In this document: one piece after another, positions 56,519 to 64,000 of the stretch
Layout: each line of letters begins with the position of its first letter
Numbering within the stretch: position 1 is the first letter of the stretch
Origin: Syntrophomonadaceae bacterium
GTDB taxonomy: Bacteria; Bacillota; Dethiobacteria; DTU022
Assembly (NCBI GenBank): GCA_003567725.1
Contig: PWYU01000057.1
Span: 1 to 64,000 of the forward strand
Direction of reading: 5' to 3'
Length of the DNA: 64,000 bases
The notes under the pieces: generated by a model
The model's database searches: none
What the model was told of the DNA's origin: nothing
What the model saw: the letters and a program-made list of their open reading frames with translations, nothing else
Made by a program: the position numbers and the translations under genes

Positions 56519-57283
56519 ATGAGTGAAAAGCACACATTCAAACCGAAAGTAATTGGCTTCGTATGCCAGTGGTGAGGATATGGAGCTGCGGACTTGGCTG
56601 GAGTTTCCAGACTACAATATACAACTGAAATCAGGCTGATTCGGGTCATGTGCAGCGGGCGGATCGATCTGTCCCACCTGTTCAGGGCCTTTTCGAACGG
56701 GATGGACGGCGTGTTCATCGGCGGCTGTCACTTAAAAGAGTGCAACTATGTTACCCAGGGTAATTACCATGCCCTGAACCTGGTCTTATTGAGCAAGCGG
56801 ATTATGAAACATATCGGGCTGAACCCCGACCGCTTGAGGATAGAATTTATGTCTTCCGGCGAAGGGAACCTGTTTGCCCGGGCTGTGGATGATTTTGTAA
56901 AAACGGTCAGGGAAGCGGGGCCGCTCGGCATCAGTGAAGGGCTGGACCGGGAAACCCTAAAGCTTAATATAAAAGCTGTTTCCAAACTGATCCCTTATAT
57001 CAGGCTGGTAGAAAGCGAAAGGTTAAGGGGCCATTTTGAAACCCAGGATCAGTTTAAAGCCTTTTATAACAGCGAGGAATTTGAAAGACTTTTTAAAGAG
57101 TTGATCGCCGATAAACTGGCCATCAGCCAGATCATGTCCCTTTTAAAGGAAAAACCCTTATCCACCGGGGAAATTTCGGAAATCCTGGGCCTTAGTCCAT
57201 CCGATATATCAAAACACCTGAAGAATTCGGCCAAGCAGGGATTAGTCAGGTATGAAGAAAACCAGAAACGCTTCGCTTTATGA
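56519..57283 (+). CDS. bamF: MvhD-like selenoprotein (Sec19) with C-terminal winged helix
   Basis: ATG at 56519 follows CCAGGAGGTGGCGGCGG. The frame reads FVCQW, TGA (56573-56575), GYGAADLAG, the MvhD N-terminal Fe-S motif with selenocysteine in place of Cys. It continues with VMCSGRIDLSHLFRAF and GVFIGGCHLKECNY. The full product has 254 residues. MvhD proteins pass electrons between a flavin or hydrogenase unit and HdrA. Residues about 195-254 form a helix-turn-helix (LSTGEISEILGLSPSDISKH) that ordinary MvhD lacks. Sec in the BamF homologue of Geobacter is, as I recall, known. Confidence 0.92.
56573..56610 (+). promoter_or_regulatory. UGA selenocysteine codon and possible SECIS of bamF
   Basis: After the UGA the best local hairpin is CTGGA with TCCAG (56598-56610). 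It is short, so the SECIS assignment here rests more on the protein motif than on the fold. Confidence 0.5.
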
Positions 57284-57348
57284 GGGATTAGTTGAAATTA
57301 TGTTGATCAGGGCATGATCAGGATCAAGGAGGAAATCATATAGAGGCC

Positions 57349-57801
57349 ATGGATATCAATAGAATTGATCAAATCATAGACCGGCATAACTGTGAAGCCA
57401 GTTCCTTAATCCAGGTTTTACTGGAAATTCAAAGCGAGAACCACTGGCTGCCCAAACAGGTCCTGGAGAGGATCAGCGAAAGGTTAGAGGTGCCCTTATC
57501 CCGGATCCAGCATATTGCCACTTTTTACAAAGCCTTTAGCCTTGTGCCCAAAGGCCGTAATGAAATTCACATCTGCATGGGTACTGCCTGCCATGTTCGC
57601 GGAGCCCAGAACATTCTCAGCGCCGTGGAAGACCTGACCGGCATAAAACCCGGCGAAACAGACCTGGATTTAAAATTCAGCCTGGAGACCGTAAACTGCC
57701 TGGGATGCTGCGCTCTGGGGCCGGTGATGGATGTTAATGGGCAGATTCACGGTAATCTCTCGCCGGCTGATACCGAAGAAGCGATAAAAAAATATGAGTG
57801 A
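57349..57801 (+). CDS. bamG: NuoE-like [2Fe-2S] subunit of the benzoyl-CoA reductase complex
   Basis: A 150-residue thioredoxin-like ferredoxin with CMGTACHVRGAQNI and CLGCCALGP, the four Cys of the NuoE [2Fe-2S] site. It belongs to the NADH-reacting GHI module. The ribosome site AAGGAGGA is 16 bases before the ATG, too far. An in-frame ATA at 57340 is seven bases from it, so the protein may start there with three more residues. Confidence 0.92.
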   Translation: MDINRIDQIIDRHNCEASSLIQVLLEIQSENHWLPKQVLERISERLEVPLSRIQHIATFYKAFSLVPKGRNEIHICMGTACHVRGAQNILSAVEDLTGIKPGETDLDLKFSLETVNCLGCCALGPVMDVNGQIHGNLSPADTEEAIKKYE

Positions 57802-57810
57802 GGGAAATCT

Positions 57811-59739
57811 ATGCCACGGATAAATTCACCTGATGAGCTGGAAAAAGTCAGAAATGATATATTATCCCAAAAAGATTCAAATAAACCCTGTATTTCTATA
57901 TGCGCCGGCACCGGTTGTCTCGCCTGTGGGGCAGCCGAAGTAATTGCCGCCTTTAAAGAAGAACTAAATAAACAGGGTCTGGAGGTCGATATCGATACCA
58001 AAGGGACCGGTTGCCCCGGTTTTTGCGAAAGAGGCCCCATCCTGGTCATTTATCCTGAAGAGATCTGTTATCTCCAGGTTAAGCCTGAAGATGTACCTGA
58101 AATCATTGCTCAGACCATTAAAGAGAAAAAAGTTTTAGAGCGCCTTCTTTATCTTGATCCAACTACAAATGAAAGTGCAACCAGGGAATCAGAAATTCCT
58201 TTTTACAATAATCAGGAACGAATTATTATCAGTAATAATATTAAAATTGATTCTAAGCGCATTGAGGATTATCTGGCTATCGGTGGTTACTCTGCTTTGG
58301 CGAAAACTCTTTTCCAGATGACTCCTGAGCAGGTGCTGGAAGAAGTTAAAAAAACCAATCTGAGGGGTAGAGGAGGTGGCGGTTTTCCGGCAGCATTAAA
58401 GTGGGAAGGATCACGGAATGCCCCTGATCCTGAAAAATATGTAATTGTCAATGCCGACGAAGGTGATCCAGGAGCCTTCATGGACAGAGCATTGCTTGAA
58501 GGAAACCCGCATTTAATCCTTGAGGGCTTAATGATTGGTGCTTATACTATCGGCGCCCGTAAAGGTTATATTTATGTCCGGCAGGAATACCCCCTGGCAG
58601 TAGAAAATGTGACCATCGCCATCAGGCAGGCTGAAGAATACGGTTTTTTGGGAAATAATATTCTTGGTTCCGGTTTTGATTTTACCGTCGAGGTTCATCA
58701 GGGCGCAGGCGCATTTGTCTGCGGTGAATCAAGTGCCTTGATGACCGCACTGGAAGGCAAGACAGGGGAACCCAGGCCGAAATATATTCGCTCCAACATC
58801 AGGGGCCTGTGGGAAAAACCAACCGTTCTAAACAATGTTGAAACCTGGGCCAACGTGCCTTTGATCATCAATAATGGCGCCGACTGGTTTAACAGTCATG
58901 GAACAGATAGTAGCAAGGGAACAAAAATCTTTTCCCTGGTAGGTAAAATCAATAATACCGGCCTCGTAGAAATTCCGATGGGCATGACCCTGCGGGATAT
59001 TATTTATAAGGTCGGCGGTGGTATTCCGGAAAATAAAAAATTTAAAGCTGTCCAGACCGGTGGTCCCTCCGGTGGATGTCTGCCCGACAGTATGTTGGAC
59101 TTAGAGGTTAGTTTCGATGAGCTGATCAACGCCGGATCAATGATGGGCTCCGGCGGGATGATTGTTATGGATGAGGATACCTGCATGGTCGATGTGGCCA
59201 GGTACTTTTTAGATTTCCTAACCGATGAATCCTGCGGCAAATGCGTGCCCTGCCGCGAGGGCGTCAAGCAAATGTTGAAAATCCTGACCAATATTACAAA
59301 AGGCCAAGGCAAAGAAGGCGACCTTGAACTTTTAGAACAGCTGAGCGAGGTAGTCCAGGAAATATCCCTTTGCGCCCTGGGGCAGACTGCTCCCAATCCA
59401 TTCCTCAGCACTTTGAAATATTTCAGAGAGGAATACGAAGCGCATATCGAGGGGAAAAGATGCCCGGCTCTCTACTGTAAAGAATTAATTTCCTACTATA
59501 TTGACCCGGAAAAATGCCAGGCCTGCATGGCCTGCCTTAAAAAATGCCCTTCAGATGCCATTATAGGCGGTAAGAAAACCATCCATATCATTGATCAGGA
59601 TAAATGCACCAAATGCAATACCTGTATCGATGTTTGCCCACCCCGCTTTAAGGCGGTGAGAAAAATTTCCGGCGAGCCCGTCCCGCCTCCTATTCCTGAA
59701 GAAGAAAGAACCATTACCAGGGGGAGTAAAGAAAAATGA
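57811..59739 (+). CDS. bamH: NuoF-like NADH/FMN subunit of the benzoyl-CoA reductase complex
   Basis: The 642-residue protein has an N-terminal [2Fe-2S] thioredoxin-like domain (CAGTGCLACGA, GCPGFCERGP), the NADH and FMN motifs GRGGGGFPAALKWEG and NADEGDPGAFMDRALLEGNP, the [4Fe-4S] site CGKCVPCREGVKQM near residue 475, and two C-terminal ferredoxin sites (CQACMACLKKCP, CTKCNTCIDVCP). It exchanges electrons with NAD(H) for the complex. The 5' two thirds are AT-richer than bamB-bamF. It starts 9 bases after bamG ends and overlaps bamI by four. Confidence 0.93.
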   Translation: MPRINSPDELEKVRNDILSQKDSNKPCISICAGTGCLACGAAEVIAAFKEELNKQGLEVDIDTKGTGCPGFCERGPILVIYPEEICYLQVKPEDVPEIIAQTIKEKKVLERLLYLDPTTNESATRESEIPFYNNQERIIISNNIKIDSKRIEDYLAIGGYSALAKTLFQMTPEQVLEEVKKTNLRGRGGGGFPAALKWEGSRNAPDPEKYVIVNADEGDPGAFMDRALLEGNPHLILEGLMIGAYTIGARKGYIYVRQEYPLAVENVTIAIRQAEEYGFLGNNILGSGFDFTVEVHQGAGAFVCGESSALMTALEGKTGEPRPKYIRSNIRGLWEKPTVLNNVETWANVPLIINNGADWFNSHGTDSSKGTKIFSLVGKINNTGLVEIPMGMTLRDIIYKVGGGIPENKKFKAVQTGGPSGGCLPDSMLDLEVSFDELINAGSMMGSGGMIVMDEDTCMVDVARYFLDFLTDESCGKCVPCREGVKQMLKILTNITKGQGKEGDLELLEQLSEVVQEISLCALGQTAPNPFLSTLKYFREEYEAHIEGKRCPALYCKELISYYIDPEKCQACMACLKKCPSDAIIGGKKTIHIIDQDKCTKCNTCIDVCPPRFKAVRKISGEPVPPPIPEEERTITRGSKEK

Positions 59740-60356
59740 GCAAAATCCTGTTAAAAATTGACGGAAAAGAAATCGAAGCAGAAGAAGGCATGACTCTCCT
59801 GGAGGCAGCCCGGGACGGGGGTATTGAAATCCCGGCCCTCTGTCACCACGAAAAACTCGAACCCTACGGAGCCTGCCGGATCTGCACGGTGGAAGCAGAA
59901 AAAAACGGCCGTTCGAAGCTTGTCGTTTCCTGCGTTTACCCGGTCGAAAAAGGGCTGAACGTAACAACCAGGTCCGAAAAAATTGACCGGGTCCGCAAAA
60001 CAATCCTGGAACTGCTTTTATCCCATGCCCCCGATTCTGAAAAACTCCTGGAGCTGGCCGCAGAATACGGTGCCAACAAAGATCGCTTCGAGAAGGAACC
60101 TTCATTTTGCATTCACTGCGGCCTTTGCGTGCGCTACTGCGCCGAAATAAAGGGGAAATTTGCGGTTGGCTTTATCAACCGGGGATCCAGGCGCGAGATA
60201 AACTTTATCCCGGAACTGGCCGCTACCGAGTGCTGGAATTGCAAGGAATGCTTTCCCCTGTGCCCGACTTCGGCCCTGCAGGCTGCCTATGTATTTACAG
60301 AAGCCCAGTTTTCCGAAAATCCTGCTTTCGAAGCCAATTCAGGCAAGAAAAATTAA
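59736..60356 (+). CDS. bamI: NuoG-like short Fe-S subunit of the benzoyl-CoA reductase complex
   Basis: The 206-residue protein has an N-terminal [2Fe-2S] domain (ALCHHEKLEPYGACRICTVE and SCVYPV) and two [4Fe-4S] sites, CIHCGLCVRYC and CWNCKECFPLCP. It is only the N-terminal part of a NuoG, without the molybdopterin domain, as in BamI and in bifurcating hydrogenases. ATGA overlap with bamH. It is the last gene of the operon and converges on the next gene with a 6-base gap. Confidence 0.92.
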   Translation: MSKILLKIDGKEIEAEEGMTLLEAARDGGIEIPALCHHEKLEPYGACRICTVEAEKNGRSKLVVSCVYPVEKGLNVTTRSEKIDRVRKTILELLLSHAPDSEKLLELAAEYGANKDRFEKEPSFCIHCGLCVRYCAEIKGKFAVGFINRGSRREINFIPELAATECWNCKECFPLCPTSALQAAYVFTEAQFSENPAFEANSGKKN

Positions 60357-60362
60357 ACTTGG

Positions 60363-62321
60363 TTATTTTTCCTGGAAGGCAAGTTCAATCATATAAACGC
60401 CGGAAGAAAATTTCTTGTCCGTTATATGGCCGGTTTTTTCCAGCAGGTGCAGAACATGCTTGTTGTCAGGCAGGATCTCGGCCGTAAAGCCGGTCAGACC
60501 CTGCTTCTGGGCAATATTGGCCAGGTAAGACAGGAGCTCGGAACCAAGGCCCTGACCCTGGTAATCATCCCTGATCACCAGCGCTACCTGGGCGGTCAGG
60601 GTCCCCTCCAGGATTACATACTGGCCCACCCCGATCGCAATCTCGGCCCCTTCATGCTCAATGGTGGCCAGGATCACCATTTCACGGGTATAATCGATCA
60701 CCAGGAACAGATCCTGCAGCATATCGCGGGGCATATCTTCGCGCCGCGATAAAAAGCGATTATACCTGGTTTTCTCCGATAAGCTGTAAAAGAAATCTTT
60801 CAGGATAGGTTCATCACTGATTTTCACCGGGCGCATGAAAAATTTTAGGCCCGCTTTAGTCGTCCTCCGCGTTTCCAGTTCAGCGGGATACTTGCCTTTT
60901 TCCCCGGGCACATAAGCCTGATCTTTGTATATTAAAGCTGCTTCTTTTGCTTCCTCGATCAACCAGGGCTGGAAAGATGGATGAGCAATGGATATCAAGG
61001 CCATGGCCCTCTCCCTGACGTTCTTGCCGTGCAGGTAAGCGATGCCGTATTCTGTGACCACGTAGTGGATATCTCCCCGGGTCAAAGTTACACCAGCTCC
61101 CTCCCGGAGGAAAGGAACAATCCTTGACAGTTCACCATCCCGGCTGGTTGAAGGCAGAGCCAGGATACTCCGGCCCCTTTTGGCCAGCACCGCTCCTCGC
61201 ATAAAATCAGCCTGGCCGCCAATGCCGCTAAAAAAATACCGGCCCAGAGATTCAGCCGTGGCCTGACCGGTCAGATCTATTTCCAGGGCCGTATTTATAG
61301 CCACTATATTCTTGTTCATGGCAATGTTGACTGGATCATTGGTATAATCGATGGTCCTGAATTCTATAGCCGGATTGTCATCGAGATAGCGGTAAGTATC
61401 TTTGCTGCCAATACAAAAAGAAGCAACGGTTTTATCGCGGTCAACGGTTTTCCTGGAGTTGTTAACCACACCTCTCTTCATCAAGTCGATAATACCGTCA
61501 CCCAGCAGCTCTGAATGAATGCCAAGATCTTTTTTATGCCTGAGGTTAGAGAGGATTGCATTGGGCAACGCCCCGTAACCGACCTGGATTGTATCACCAT
61601 CGTCAATAATCCTGGATACATACTCGCCTATATTTTTGACTGCTTCCAGAGACGGTTTGGAGGCCTCATTCTCAAGGAGCGGCTCATCATGAGGCACCAA
61701 AAAATCTACCTCATCGATATGGATAAAAGTATCTCCGTGAATTCGGGGCATTTCCTTATTTACCTGGGCAATAATTATAGAAGCATTTTCAACCGCAGTT
61801 TTAGTAATATCAATACTGATACCCAGGCTCATGAAACCGTGTAAATCCGGTGGTGAAACCTGAACTAAGGCTATATCGACCGGAACCAGCTTTCGTTTGA
61901 AAAGATCTGGAATATCAGAAGCAAAAATGGGCGTATAATCGGCAAGGCCCCTGTTTACCGCTTCCCTTGCGTTTTCTGCAATGAAAAATGTGTTATGGCG
62001 AAAATTTTTCCTGAATTTTCGATCTGTATAAGGCGCCACTCCGAGAGTCCAGACATGAAGAATTTCAGCATCAAAAAAAGCCTTGGGGTTTGATTCCACG
62101 AATTTAATCATAGCCTGAACCAGGTACTGCGGTTCTCCGCAGGCCGTGCCGATAAAAATCCGGTCACCGGCATGGATATTGCTGAAAATTTCATCCTCAG
62201 GCACAAATTTTTCCGGATATTTTTCTTTTAATTTTTCAAGAGAAGCTTTTCTTACTCCACTTTCTGTCTTATCGCCCTTGTTTTCCTCTGCTTTGCGGTA
62301 CTTCCCATCCCCGGCTCTCAT
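60363..62321 (-). CDS. Acetyl-CoA hydrolase/transferase fused to a GNAT domain
   Basis: The 652-residue protein has a class I CoA-transferase/acetyl-CoA hydrolase body (residues about 30-460: IHAGDRIFIGTACGEPQYLV, GYGALPNAILSNLRHKKDLG, FSGIGGQADFMRGA with the region of the catalytic Glu) and a C-terminal GNAT acetyltransferase (about 475-652: QVALVIRDDYQGQGLGSELL). It may move CoA between acetyl-CoA and an aromatic or fatty acid, saving ATP on activation; that link to the bam operon is inference. ATG after GGAGGTAAACTAT. Confidence 0.9.
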   Translation of the reverse strand: MRAGDGKYRKAEENKGDKTESGVRKASLEKLKEKYPEKFVPEDEIFSNIHAGDRIFIGTACGEPQYLVQAMIKFVESNPKAFFDAEILHVWTLGVAPYTDRKFRKNFRHNTFFIAENAREAVNRGLADYTPIFASDIPDLFKRKLVPVDIALVQVSPPDLHGFMSLGISIDITKTAVENASIIIAQVNKEMPRIHGDTFIHIDEVDFLVPHDEPLLENEASKPSLEAVKNIGEYVSRIIDDGDTIQVGYGALPNAILSNLRHKKDLGIHSELLGDGIIDLMKRGVVNNSRKTVDRDKTVASFCIGSKDTYRYLDDNPAIEFRTIDYTNDPVNIAMNKNIVAINTALEIDLTGQATAESLGRYFFSGIGGQADFMRGAVLAKRGRSILALPSTSRDGELSRIVPFLREGAGVTLTRGDIHYVVTEYGIAYLHGKNVRERAMALISIAHPSFQPWLIEEAKEAALIYKDQAYVPGEKGKYPAELETRRTTKAGLKFFMRPVKISDEPILKDFFYSLSEKTRYNRFLSRREDMPRDMLQDLFLVIDYTREMVILATIEHEGAEIAIGVGQYVILEGTLTAQVALVIRDDYQGQGLGSELLSYLANIAQKQGLTGFTAEILPDNKHVLHLLEKTGHITDKKFSSGVYMIELAFQEK

Positions 62322-62451
62322 ATAGTTTACCTCCTCATATCGCTCCAGGGTTTAGCATAGCGCCTGATAATATGAAAATACGCTCAATTTCTTGACCTAT
62401 TACCATTCGCTGCTACTGTTATTTTAACATAACATTAGATCCTTGAAACAA

Positions 62452-62611
62452 GTGACATCCTCACGGGGTCAGTAGAACCCATGCATCCTGGTAGTTCAGG
62501 ACAACAGAACGGTATTCGGTCCTTTAATTCGCGCCAGACACGGGATTAAAACTACATCTGGCGATACTGAGCATGTTGCTCAGATCCTGCCACAGGGTAT
62601 AATTATCGTTC
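62452..62611 (-). repeat. Hairpin-rich repeat, copy 2
   Basis: Inverted near-identical copy of 41552-41712. The same hairpins are kept: CTGAGC with GCTCAG, and CGCCAGA with TCTGGCG. Here the upstream side of the element on the minus strand continues into a broken reading frame, so this copy keeps more of its parent element. Confidence 0.6.
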
Positions 62612-62840
62612 TTTAAGAAATTTAAAAAAGAATTGATATTACAATCTGTCTTGAAACCACACTTTGGACAATCACATACTCTCATTTTTGGGGTATTTGA
62701 TTGACCAGACGATATGATACCAAATATTATCAAACCTTGAGCCATAACATACAGCCTTTATTCCGGCTTTTATCTCGAAGTCGATAGACCCCAAAAATTC
62801 CCGCCGGAGATTCTAAAATAAAGATATTTGCTCAAAACCG
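62524..62840 (-). pseudogene. Remnant of an IS200/IS605-like element
   Basis: One minus-strand frame reads RVCDCPKCGFKTDCNINSFL, like the C-terminal zinc site of TnpB proteins. Another frame, upstream and overlapping, reads YGSRFDNIWYHIVWSIKYPK, like the start of IS200-type TnpA. Both are too short to work and are broken by stops. The family call is tentative. Confidence 0.4.
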
Positions 62841-62889
62841 CAAGGCCCTGTTTTGTAGCAAAAAGAAAGCTGCCTTTCGGGTAGAAATT

Positions 62890-63125
62890 GCAGTTACTCG
62901 GCTTCAGATCTTCGCCCGGGCTTCCTTCATGATAAGTTCATTATTTGTTCTCGCCCGGTGGCTGGTTTCGGGCCGACTACTCCGCTTAGGCTTTGCCTCG
63001 CCGGCAAATTTAAACCTTCACTTAATGCTTGGCCTTTGTTTTAATCAAAATGATTACTGGTTTAGGCCTTTAAAGCTAAAATTCTGCGCAAATTTGGCAA
63101 GATATTTTTAGCGATCCCTGAAACG
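62890..63125. repeat. Diverged dispersed repeat, copy B
   Basis: Partner of the segment at 30935-31180, alignable but with many changes; both lie in long intergenic gaps next to other repeats. Confidence 0.4.
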
Positions 63126-63319
63126 CTGGTGTACATTCTTATTATAAGGGATCTTTTTAAAAACAAATTTTTATGGAACTGGCCCGTCCAGGTTAGGTTT
63201 TGAGTTAAGTTCTGGTTTTGGGGTTGAAATAAATCTGTATAATATAGTAATAATAATTCTTAATAATAGCAGGAGTTATTATTAATGTAGAGAATAATAT
63301 ATAAAAAGGAGGTTTTAAT

Positions 63320-63916
63320 ATGACGGTAAAAGTAGGTCAGGCAGCCCCTGATTTTGAAGCTAATGCCTATGTAGATGGCGGTTTTAAACAAATTAAGCTT
63401 TCCGATTATAAAGACAAATGGGTGGTGCTGTGTTTTTATCCTGGCGATTTTACCTTTGTCTGACCAACTGAGTTGGCGTCAGTTGCCGCCAGGTATAAAG
63501 AACTGCAGGATCTGGGCGTTGAAGTGCTTTCATGCAGCGTAGACAGCCAGTTTACTCACAAGGTTTGGCAGGAAGTAGAATTATCCAAGATGGTTGATGG
63601 TGGCGTGCCATTTCCCATGCTTTCTGATACAGGAGGTAAAATAGGCACTTTGTATGGTGTATACGATGAAGAAGCTGGCGTAAATGTAAGAGGCCGCTTC
63701 CTAATTGACCCGGATGGCAAAATCCAGGCTATGGAAATCCTTACACCCCCAGTCGGCCGGAATTTTTCCGAATTAATTCGGCAGGTACAGGCCTTCCAGC
63801 ATGTGCGTGCAACTGGAGAACCGACTCCAGCCGGCTGGCAGCCGGGCAAGAAGACCCTGAAACCCGGCCCGGAACTGGTAGGTAAAGTTTGGGAAACCTG
63901 GAAGATTGGTGATTAA
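63320..63916 (+). CDS. Peroxiredoxin, selenoprotein (Sec48)
   Basis: ATG at 63320 follows AAAAGGAGGTTTTAAT. The frame reads [19 protein letters not shown], then [12 protein letters not shown] at 63461-63463, [15 protein letters not shown]48 stands exactly at the peroxidatic Cys of the FTFVCPTE motif. The product has 198 residues and a normal AhpC/Prx C-terminal half. Selenocysteine peroxiredoxins are known from Clostridia such as Eubacterium acidaminophilum. It reduces peroxides in the cytoplasm. The next gene starts 20 bases later and is probably a partner. Confidence 0.93.
63461..63491 (+). promoter_or_regulatory. UGA selenocysteine codon and SECIS-like hairpin of the peroxiredoxin
   Basis: TGGCG (63474-63478) pairs with CGCCA (63487-63491) around the loop TCAGTTGC. 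The loop lies about 16-23 bases past the UGA, the usual distance for bacterial SECIS elements. Confidence 0.6.
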
Positions 63917-63936
63917 TAGCAGAGGAGAGAAGAGAA

Positions 63937-64000
63937 ATGTTTAAATTTTACTGTTTTCCGACTTGAAATACTTGCCGTAAAGCGAAAGCGTGGCTTTCAG
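63937..64000 (+). CDS. Spx/ArsC-like selenoprotein (Sec10), cut by the window edge
   Basis: ATG at 63937 follows GAGGAGAGAAGAGAA. The visible frame is MFKFYCFPT, TGA (63964-63966), NTCRKAKAWLS. This is the start of the ArsC/Spx thioredoxin fold, with U at position 10 and Cys at 13 giving UxxC in place of the CxxC of Spx-like proteins. Only 20 residues besides Sec are visible, so the subfamily (regulator or reductase) is not determined. It is probably co-transcribed with the peroxiredoxin gene. Confidence 0.8.

Larger units (their letters stand above)
62322..63319. other. 1-kb intergenic region of mobile-element relics
   Basis: It contains the hairpin-rich repeat copy 2 (62452-62611), a small IS-like coding remnant (about 62524-62840, minus strand), diverged repeat copy B (62890-63125), and a TATAAT at 63238 before the peroxiredoxin gene. 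No intact gene is supported. Confidence 0.6.

Noticed and set aside
62929-63111. 60-codon plus-strand frame before the peroxiredoxin
   Set aside because: It lies within repeat copy B and is not conserved as a frame in copy A.

Overview
The window reads as a chromosome segment of an anaerobic, probably Gram-positive (clostridial, Peptococcaceae-like) bacterium that degrades aromatic acids. That assignment is inference. It rests on strong AGGAGG-type ribosome binding sites, frequent TTG and GTG starts, oxygen-sensitive iron-sulfur and tungsten enzymes, in-frame UGA codons that look like selenocysteine, and a benzoyl-CoA gene set. No rRNA, tRNA or CRISPR array was seen.

Layout. 1-8 kb: a NamZ/DUF1343 fragment, an AIM24-like protein, a cyclopropane-synthase-type methyltransferase, a phosphoesterase, a sodium:solute symporter with a small partner, a broken YihY/BrkB gene and an MFS transporter. 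8-17.6 kb, all minus strand: in transcription order a PaaK-like aryl-CoA ligase, a DUF35 protein, the three benzoyl-CoA ring-hydration and cleavage enzymes (BamA, BamR, BamQ), an FAD oxidoreductase, a tungsten aldehyde oxidoreductase, its ferredoxin and a MoaD-like protein. 18-30.6 kb: two acyl-CoA ligases, indolepyruvate:ferredoxin oxidoreductase, a BcrB/BcrC/HgdB-type protein pair, a 2-hydroxyacid dehydrogenase, an amidohydrolase, a thiolase and an SDR. 31-39 kb: a two-component system, a TRAP transporter and a second thiolase. 39-49 kb: housekeeping genes (Usp, gamma-carbonic anhydrase-like, PaaI thioesterase, CopA, Rrf2, CysK, a broken mscS, a lipoprotein, PEBP) among dispersed repeats.

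49.6-60.4 kb, plus strand: a complete bamBCDEFGHI operon for the ATP-independent class II benzoyl-CoA reductase. BamB is the tungsten enzyme, BamC to BamF are Fe-S/HdrD/HdrA/MvhD-like and BamG to BamI are NuoE/F/G-like. BamE and BamF each need an in-frame UGA to be read as selenocysteine. A convergent CoA-transferase/GNAT fusion follows. After about 1 kb of mobile-element relics come a peroxiredoxin and a Spx/ArsC-like protein, both again with UGA at the catalytic cysteine position. That makes four likely selenoproteins in about 10.4 kb.

How it fits together: aromatic acid enters (TRAP, MFS and SSS carriers are candidates) and is activated by a ligase or the CoA-transferase. Benzoyl-CoA is reduced to the dienoyl-CoA by BamB-I, hydrated by BamR, oxidised by BamQ and opened by BamA. 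Thiolases and the SDR are available for later beta-oxidation steps. Three families of dispersed repeats, two copies of a hairpin-rich IS-end-like segment and a diverged repeat pair lie between operons.
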